DNA of 9,321 bases from contig CAJUFJ010000084.1 in the NCBI GenBank assembly GCA_910585815.1, positions 1 to 9,321 on the forward strand, in the 5' to 3' direction. Shown here one piece after another: positions 6,430-9,321 of this stretch. Within the stretch, counting starts at the first letter, position 1. Each line of letters begins with the position of its first letter. The notes under the pieces are model-generated. The model was not told where the DNA came from. It saw only the letters and a list, made by a program, of their open reading frames with translations, and made no database searches. The position numbers were made by a program, and so were the translations under genes. This DNA comes from an uncultured Oscillospiraceae bacterium (GTDB lineage: Bacteria > Bacillota > Clostridia > Oscillospirales > Oscillospiraceae).

Positions 6430-6472
6430 CCTCCGTTTGATATTGATGGACTGGCCGGTTCCCTCCGTTTGA
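6430..6472. repeat. 11 bp direct repeat around the SLOG ribosome binding site
   Basis: CCTCCGTTTGA occurs at 6430-6440 and again at 6462-6472. On the minus strand it is TCAAACGGAGG, so the copy nearer the gene supplies the SLOG ribosome binding site and the other lies 32 bp upstream with no start codon after it. TGGCCGG (6452-6458) and CCGGCCA (6494-6500) form an inverted repeat around the second copy. Confidence 0.5.
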
Positions 6473-6555
6473 AGCGGCTCTGTTTCAACATACCCGGCCA
6501 CAGCTCCCACAGTCAAGGATGTCGCAGGGCAACACGCATGAGTAGATATAACCTT

Positions 6556-6584
6556 TTACTCTTGTCAATAATAGTAGATATGAT
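6556..6584 (+). promoter_or_regulatory. Candidate promoter for the plus-strand XRE gene
   Basis: TTACTC (6556-6561), 17 nt spacer, TATGAT (6579-6584). The -35 is weak. It interleaves with the minus-strand promoter at 6568-6596, so the two could not be occupied together. TACAAT at 6642-6647 is another possible -10, with only poorly spaced -35 options. Confidence 0.35.
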
Positions 6585-6596
6585 TTAGCAAGTCAA
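6568..6596 (-). promoter_or_regulatory. Candidate sigma-A promoter for the SLOG gene
   Basis: On the minus strand TTGACT (6591-6596), 17 nt spacer, TATTAT (6568-6573). It would give a leader of about 140 nt. A second, weaker candidate nearer the gene is TTGACT (6511-6516), 18 nt, TATGTT (6487-6492). Confidence 0.55.
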
Positions 6597-6672
6597 TGAT
6601 AATACCCTTTTTCACTTTGCGAATATGTCCGTCTCATAAGGTACAATCTAATACAAGGTGGAGGTGAGGGCG

Positions 6673-6987
6673 ATGTATGAAGATTTTCTCCCGGAGCGGC
6701 TGGCAAAGCTAAGGACGCAAAAGGGCGTATCTGCCCGTGATATGTCCCTGTCGCTGGGACAGGCAAACAACTATATCAACAACATCGAAAACAAGAAGGC
6801 TCTGCCCTCCATGCAGGCTTTCTTTTACATCTGTGAGTACCTCGATGTGACGCCCCAGGAGTTTTTTGATGAAGGGAACGCCCACCCAGAGGCGCTCCAG
6901 GCATTTATAGCAGAGGCGAAAAAGCTGGATTCCCAATCGTTGGAATACATCCTCGGCATCATGAAAAAGCTGAATGATACAAAATGA
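6673..6987 (+). CDS. XRE/Cro-family transcriptional regulator
   Basis: 104 residues from ATG at 6673. The helix-turn-helix spans about residues 8-62: RLAKLRTQKGVSARDMSLSL, then YINNIENKKALPSM and EYLDVTPQEFF. A helical tail ends LGIMKKLNDTK. The frame is open from a GTG at 6658, but GGAGG at 6660-6664 sits 8 nt before the ATG at 6673, and that GTG lies against the ribosome binding site, so ATG is preferred. Divergent from the SLOG gene and followed at once by a strong terminator, so it is a single-gene unit. It probably represses its own and the SLOG promoter through the repeats at 6541-6603 (inferred). Confidence 0.9.
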   Translation: MYEDFLPERLAKLRTQKGVSARDMSLSLGQANNYINNIENKKALPSMQAFFYICEYLDVTPQEFFDEGNAHPEALQAFIAEAKKLDSQSLEYILGIMKKLNDTK

Positions 6988-7020
6988 AGCGGCCAAGCGA
7001 CTGGCCGCTTCATTTTGTAT
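6977..7020 (+). terminator. Strong rho-independent terminator overlapping the XRE stop codon
   Basis: ATACAAAATGAAGCGGCC (6977-6994) and GGCCGCTTCATTTTGTAT (7003-7020) are a perfect 18 bp inverted repeat with an 8 nt loop. The XRE stop codon (6985-6987) lies inside the left arm. The right arm includes CATTTTGTATTGT. The near symmetry would also allow termination on the minus strand. Confidence 0.85.
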
Positions 7021-7349
7021 TGTACCCGATGATATTCAGGATATGTCCTGCTCCTATACTGGCGATAATCCAAGATGAGTAATAGAAATTGAAACCCTCT
7101 GTATTCTTCGAGCAAAGGGATTATAGTGTAACCTGTGGATGAGTCCCCAAATTGAGACTCGGCAACACTTGTCAGGGAGGATCTTAGCCTCTCTTGACTA
7201 CCCTAAAGCACTGGGGCGCAAGACTGTCAAGACCACCGCAGGTGGGACATAGTGATGCCTTGATAATCTTGTGAAACGGTGCTATTTTCAGCCCTGTTTT
7301 GTGCGTCACTCAAAATGCAGAAAAGCTTTGCTATGGATGGCCTTTGCAT
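7021..7349 (+). other. Region with no firm gene between two terminators
   Basis: About 330 bp bounded by the XRE terminator and the terminator at 7350-7391. It contains short hairpins CAGGA-TATG-TCCTG (near 7037-7050) and CCACC-GCA-GGTGG (near 7233-7245), one possible small ORF (7139-7252) and one promoter-like pair, TTGATA (7260-7265), 17 nt, TATTTT (7283-7288). Because XRE transcription already ends at 7020, the second terminator suggests that something starts within this stretch. Confidence 0.4.
7139..7252 (+). CDS. Possible small ORF, 37 residues, unknown
   Basis: ATG at 7139 to TAG at 7250-7252 encodes a basic peptide beginning MSPQIETRQHLSG, continuing RILASLDYPKALGRK and ending TAGGT. 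Codon choice looks protein-like, but no Shine-Dalgarno sequence is visible upstream. It could be a leader peptide, the remnant of a longer gene disrupted by insertion of the AT-rich cargo, or chance. I do not recognise it. Confidence 0.25.
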   Translation: MSPQIETRQHLSGRILASLDYPKALGRKTVKTTAGGT

Positions 7350-7391
7350 AATTTGTTGCCCATACATTCTACCGATGGGCCACAAATTTTT
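7350..7391 (+). terminator. Rho-independent terminator upstream of the TetR operon
   Basis: AATTTGTTGCCCAT (7350-7363) pairs with ATGGGCCACAAATT (7375-7388) with one mismatch across an 11 nt loop, followed by a T-rich tail (7387-7398). It insulates the TetR promoter from upstream transcription. Confidence 0.82.
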
Positions 7392-7413
7392 ATATTTTCA
7401 GCTCATCTTGATG

Positions 7414-7430
7414 TTGACCTTTTAGGTAAA
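7414..7430. promoter_or_regulatory. Candidate TetR operator 1
   Basis: TTGACCTTTTAGGTAAA is an imperfect palindrome (TT.ACCT, 3 nt, AGGT.AA) overlapping the -35. It resembles operator 2, which starts exactly 33 bp downstream, so both face the same side of the helix. Confidence 0.65.
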
Positions 7431-7442
7431 TGGGTATATAAT
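7414..7442 (+). promoter_or_regulatory. Near-consensus sigma-A promoter of the TetR-M23 operon
   Basis: TTGACC (7414-7419), 17 nt spacer, TATAAT (7437-7442). It is the best promoter in the window, 48 bp before the TetR start codon, and its -35 lies within the first palindromic operator. Confidence 0.88.
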
Positions 7443-7446
7443 AGCA

Positions 7447-7463
7447 TTGACCTAACAGGTTAA
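7447..7463. promoter_or_regulatory. Candidate TetR operator 2
   Basis: TTGACCTAACAGGTTAA is a near-perfect palindrome (TT.ACCT, AAC, AGGT.AA) lying over the expected transcription start, immediately after the -10. Together with operator 1 it would let a TetR dimer pair block the promoter. Confidence 0.7.
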
Positions 7464-7490
7464 TGCCACTATGCAAAGGAGATAAGACCA

Positions 7491-8123
7491 TTGACAAAAT
7501 TATTAGATTTAGACGCCTCAAGGCGGGATGCGCTTCTCAATGCAGCGCTAAAGGAATTTTCAATACAAGGATATGACAATGCTTCAACAAATGTAATAGC
7601 AAAAGAAGCTGGCTTTTCTAAAGCGCTCATGTTTCATTATGTAGGTAGCAAGCAAGAACTCTTTTTGTTTACCTACGATTATTTCAACGAGCTACTTGAT
7701 AGGGAGTATTTCAGTAGAATGGATTATTCAATCAAAGATATATTTGAAAGGCTGCGAACATCCTATCTACTTCAAATCGAGTTAATGAAACAATATCCTT
7801 GGATTATTGACTTTAATAAACTTTCTGCTAAAACGAAGTCCGACGAAATCAATAAGGCTCTTGAAGATAGAGCCAGCGCAAAGAAAACCTTTGAAATTTT
7901 TGATATGATTGATGTTTCAAAATTTAGGGTCGATCTTAATGTCGAAAAGTGCAAGCAATTTATTCTATGGGCGAATGTCGGTTTTACAAATCAGATTTTG
8001 GACAATATAAGGAATTCAGCAGACAAGAATCCTGATTATAACCATATCATTACAACACTGGATGATTACCTTGACGAATTGCGGAAAGTTTTCTATGTGG
8101 CAGATCGTGAAGGAACAGATTAA
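7491..8123 (+). CDS. TetR/AcrR-family transcriptional regulator
   Basis: 210 residues, the usual TetR length. The N-terminal helix-turn-helix (about residues 10-57) shows RRDALLNAALKEFSIQGYDN, then VIAKEAGFSKALMFHYVGSK, matching the TetR_N pattern. The C-terminal half is helical and would hold a ligand pocket and dimer interface; no ligand can be predicted. The start is TTG at 7491, supported by AAGGAGA at 7476-7482; no better in-frame ATG lies near. It is first in an operon with the M23 peptidase, 10 bp upstream of it, and downstream of a promoter flanked by two palindromes, so it very likely represses its own operon. The gene is clearly more AT-rich than the recombinase-mazF block, suggesting separate acquisition. 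Confidence 0.93.
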   Translation: MTKLLDLDASRRDALLNAALKEFSIQGYDNASTNVIAKEAGFSKALMFHYVGSKQELFLFTYDYFNELLDREYFSRMDYSIKDIFERLRTSYLLQIELMKQYPWIIDFNKLSAKTKSDEINKALEDRASAKKTFEIFDMIDVSKFRVDLNVEKCKQFILWANVGFTNQILDNIRNSADKNPDYNHIITTLDDYLDELRKVFYVADREGTD

Positions 8124-8133
8124 CAAATGCGGT

Positions 8134-8931
8134 ATGAAAAAACAGAGTATCTTCTTTGCGATTATTCTTCTAACATTATGCACTATTATTTATTCTAATG
8201 ACCAATGGGTAGATAGGAGTAATGAAATGTATAATCCGATAATTGTTGCGTTTCCTTTAAGGGGAGAATGGTACTCTCCAAACACGCCAGGAACTAAAAT
8301 CCCAAGTCACGGAACAGATCAGTTAGGTACAAGATATGCCTATGACTTCATTCAGGTTGATTGGGATAGAGCAGGTTATCCTGCCTATCGTGCCAGTTTG
8401 CCTCAATACCTTCTGTTTGGAGTCCCCTTAAATGAATATTATTGCTGGGGGCAAGAAGTATATGCCCCCTGTGATGGTGTTGTCGTTCAAGCGGAGGATG
8501 ACTATAAGGAACGCGCACGAACGAACTTGTTTTCAGATTTAGCTAACGCTTATAAAAATGCTCATTATTTCGACCCAGCAAAAGACGATGTACGATCAGT
8601 CGCAGGCAATTATATAATAATTGAATATGCTGATAACATATATGCTGCTCTCGTGCATCTTCAAACTGGCTCTATTCAAGTCTCTGTCGGGCAAACTGTA
8701 AAGAAAGGGGACTTCATTGGTAGAGTAGGTCATTCTGGTAACTCCTTTGCCCCGCACTTGCATTTTCAACTAATGGATAGTTGCGACATAAGCGTTGCAA
8801 ATGGTTTGCCCTGTGCTTTTGAAGAATATGAGATATTTCAAGATGGTGAATGGAAAGCCATGACAAATAGCATTCCTACAAATAAAGATAGGATACGATT
8901 TCTAAAATATAACGCAGAGAATACAGAATGA
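8134..8931 (+). CDS. M23-family metallopeptidase with N-terminal signal/anchor
   Basis: 265 residues from ATG at 8134. Residues 5-20 are a hydrophobic segment (IFFAIILLTLCTIIY) after a KK start, indicating export or membrane anchoring. The LytM/M23 zinc site is visible as PHLHF (His208, His210), His175 in ALVHL and His59 in SHGTDQLG, with Asp62 or Asp71 as the second ligand of the first motif. The hallmark VAPCDGVV-like strand (YAPCDGVVVQA, 110-120) and GQTVKKGDFIGRVGHSGNS (186-204) are also present. M23 enzymes cut peptide cross-links in peptidoglycan. An open frame extends upstream to 8062 inside the TetR gene, but the hydrophobic leader starts at 8134; the nearest AAGGA is 19 nt upstream, so translation may be coupled to TetR, whose stop is 10 bp before. 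Possible roles are wall remodelling or stress resistance; this is inferred. Confidence 0.9.
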   Translation: MKKQSIFFAIILLTLCTIIYSNDQWVDRSNEMYNPIIVAFPLRGEWYSPNTPGTKIPSHGTDQLGTRYAYDFIQVDWDRAGYPAYRASLPQYLLFGVPLNEYYCWGQEVYAPCDGVVVQAEDDYKERARTNLFSDLANAYKNAHYFDPAKDDVRSVAGNYIIIEYADNIYAALVHLQTGSIQVSVGQTVKKGDFIGRVGHSGNSFAPHLHFQLMDSCDISVANGLPCAFEEYEIFQDGEWKAMTNSIPTNKDRIRFLKYNAENTE

Positions 8932-8970
8932 TGATTCCTTACGCCTTGGATATTTGAAGGAGGTGGTGAC

Positions 8971-9321
8971 ATGGGAAATTAACTGTATTAGATATATCTA
9001 AATCGGGTGAACAGATTGGTGAGAAATTATTTGCGCTTCTAAACTCAAAGCAGCAGCAGGAATTGATCCAATATGTCCTAACAAAAGAAGAACGGGAATG
9101 TTCTGTTATTTCCACAAGCGGCAGAATGTTCCCGATTCCTTCACTTGAAGTGGGTTCCCGATTGACAGAAGTTCAAGCCGAGGGTTTGTATTTCTGTCTG
9201 GAGAACAGAATTGTATATGTCCGTGAGACCGAGATCATGCTGACGGTAAAAGAGTTTGACATCTTTGCCCTGCTCATCATGAATCCCCGCCGGGTACTCA
9301 CCTATGACATGATAATAGACC
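8971..9321 (+). pseudogene. Winged-helix regulator with a frame break at its start, cut by window edge
   Basis: GGAGGTGGTGAC immediately precedes ATG at 8971, but that frame reads ATG GGA AAT TAA and stops. From 8976 the next frame is open for 115 codons to the edge: KLTVLDISKSGEQIGEKL, then SKQQQELIQYVLTKEERE and EVGSRLTEVQ. It ends in LTVKEFDIFALLIMNPRR, VLTYDMIID, the start of an OmpR/PhoB-type winged helix. Adding one A to the AAA at 8976-8978 would restore MGKLTVLDIS in perfect register. So either one base was lost in an A-run (mutation or sequencing error) or translation starts later or slips. There is no receiver domain before the winged helix, so it is not a standard response regulator. 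Such orphan winged-helix proteins occur in clostridial element regulatory regions. It lies 39 bp after the M23 gene. Confidence 0.75.

Larger units (their letters stand above)
6541..6603. repeat. Direct repeats in the SLOG/XRE divergent promoter region (candidate operator)
   Basis: AGTAGATAT occurs at 6541-6549 and 6573-6581, and GTCAAT at 6564-6569 and 6592-6597, so an AT-rich unit of about 30 bp is present twice head to tail. The repeats cover the promoter candidates for both divergent genes, making them a plausible binding site for the XRE regulator; binding is inferred. Confidence 0.5.

Noticed and set aside
6541..6603. CRISPR-like repeats
   Set aside because: Only two imperfect copies of an AT-rich unit, no regular spacers and no cas genes; a promoter/operator explanation fits better.

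Overview
The window reads as part of an integrative/conjugative or mobilisable element from a Gram-positive anaerobe, most likely a gut clostridium (Oscillospiraceae/Lachnospiraceae type). This is inferred from strong AGGAGG-type ribosome binding sites, the accessory families present and the GC-rich left two thirds; no host core gene is visible, so the taxon is not proven.

Left block (1-4533, minus strand, GC-rich). Reading in the direction of transcription, from right to left: a MazF/PemK-type endoribonuclease, a ParB-like protein, a DUF6551-type ParB/DGQH protein, a radical SAM protein, a DUF6870 protein, and the N-terminal 308 residues of a large serine recombinase that runs off the left edge. 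MazF, ParB and DUF6551 are joined by two ATGA start/stop overlaps and are surely one operon. Radical SAM and DUF6870 follow after short hairpin-containing spacers.

Control region (4534-7020). A roughly 500 bp non-coding leader precedes mazF and holds several hairpins plus short motifs resembling the 16S 3' end and the pre-23S spacer. Next come a small XRE regulator whose ribosome binding site lies in a terminator-like hairpin, a gene-free 555 bp stretch with a possible structured RNA and three minus-strand terminators, a SLOG-family protein (minus), and a divergent XRE regulator (plus). The SLOG/XRE intergenic region carries direct repeats and overlapping face-to-face promoter candidates.

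Right block (7021-9321, plus strand, visibly AT-rich from about 7390 to 8935). A possible 37-residue small ORF and a strong terminator precede a near-consensus promoter flanked by two similar palindromes. That promoter drives a TetR-family regulator and a secreted or membrane-anchored M23 metallopeptidase, probably an autoregulated cargo operon of different origin from its neighbours. The window ends in a winged-helix (OmpR/PhoB C-terminal type) protein. Its reading frame is broken three codons after a perfect start signal, consistent with loss of one A, and it is cut by the right edge.

The most interesting points are the mazF-parB-DUF6551-radical SAM-DUF6870 cassette of unknown role, the structured non-coding segments between the regulators, and the paired-operator TetR/M23 cargo.
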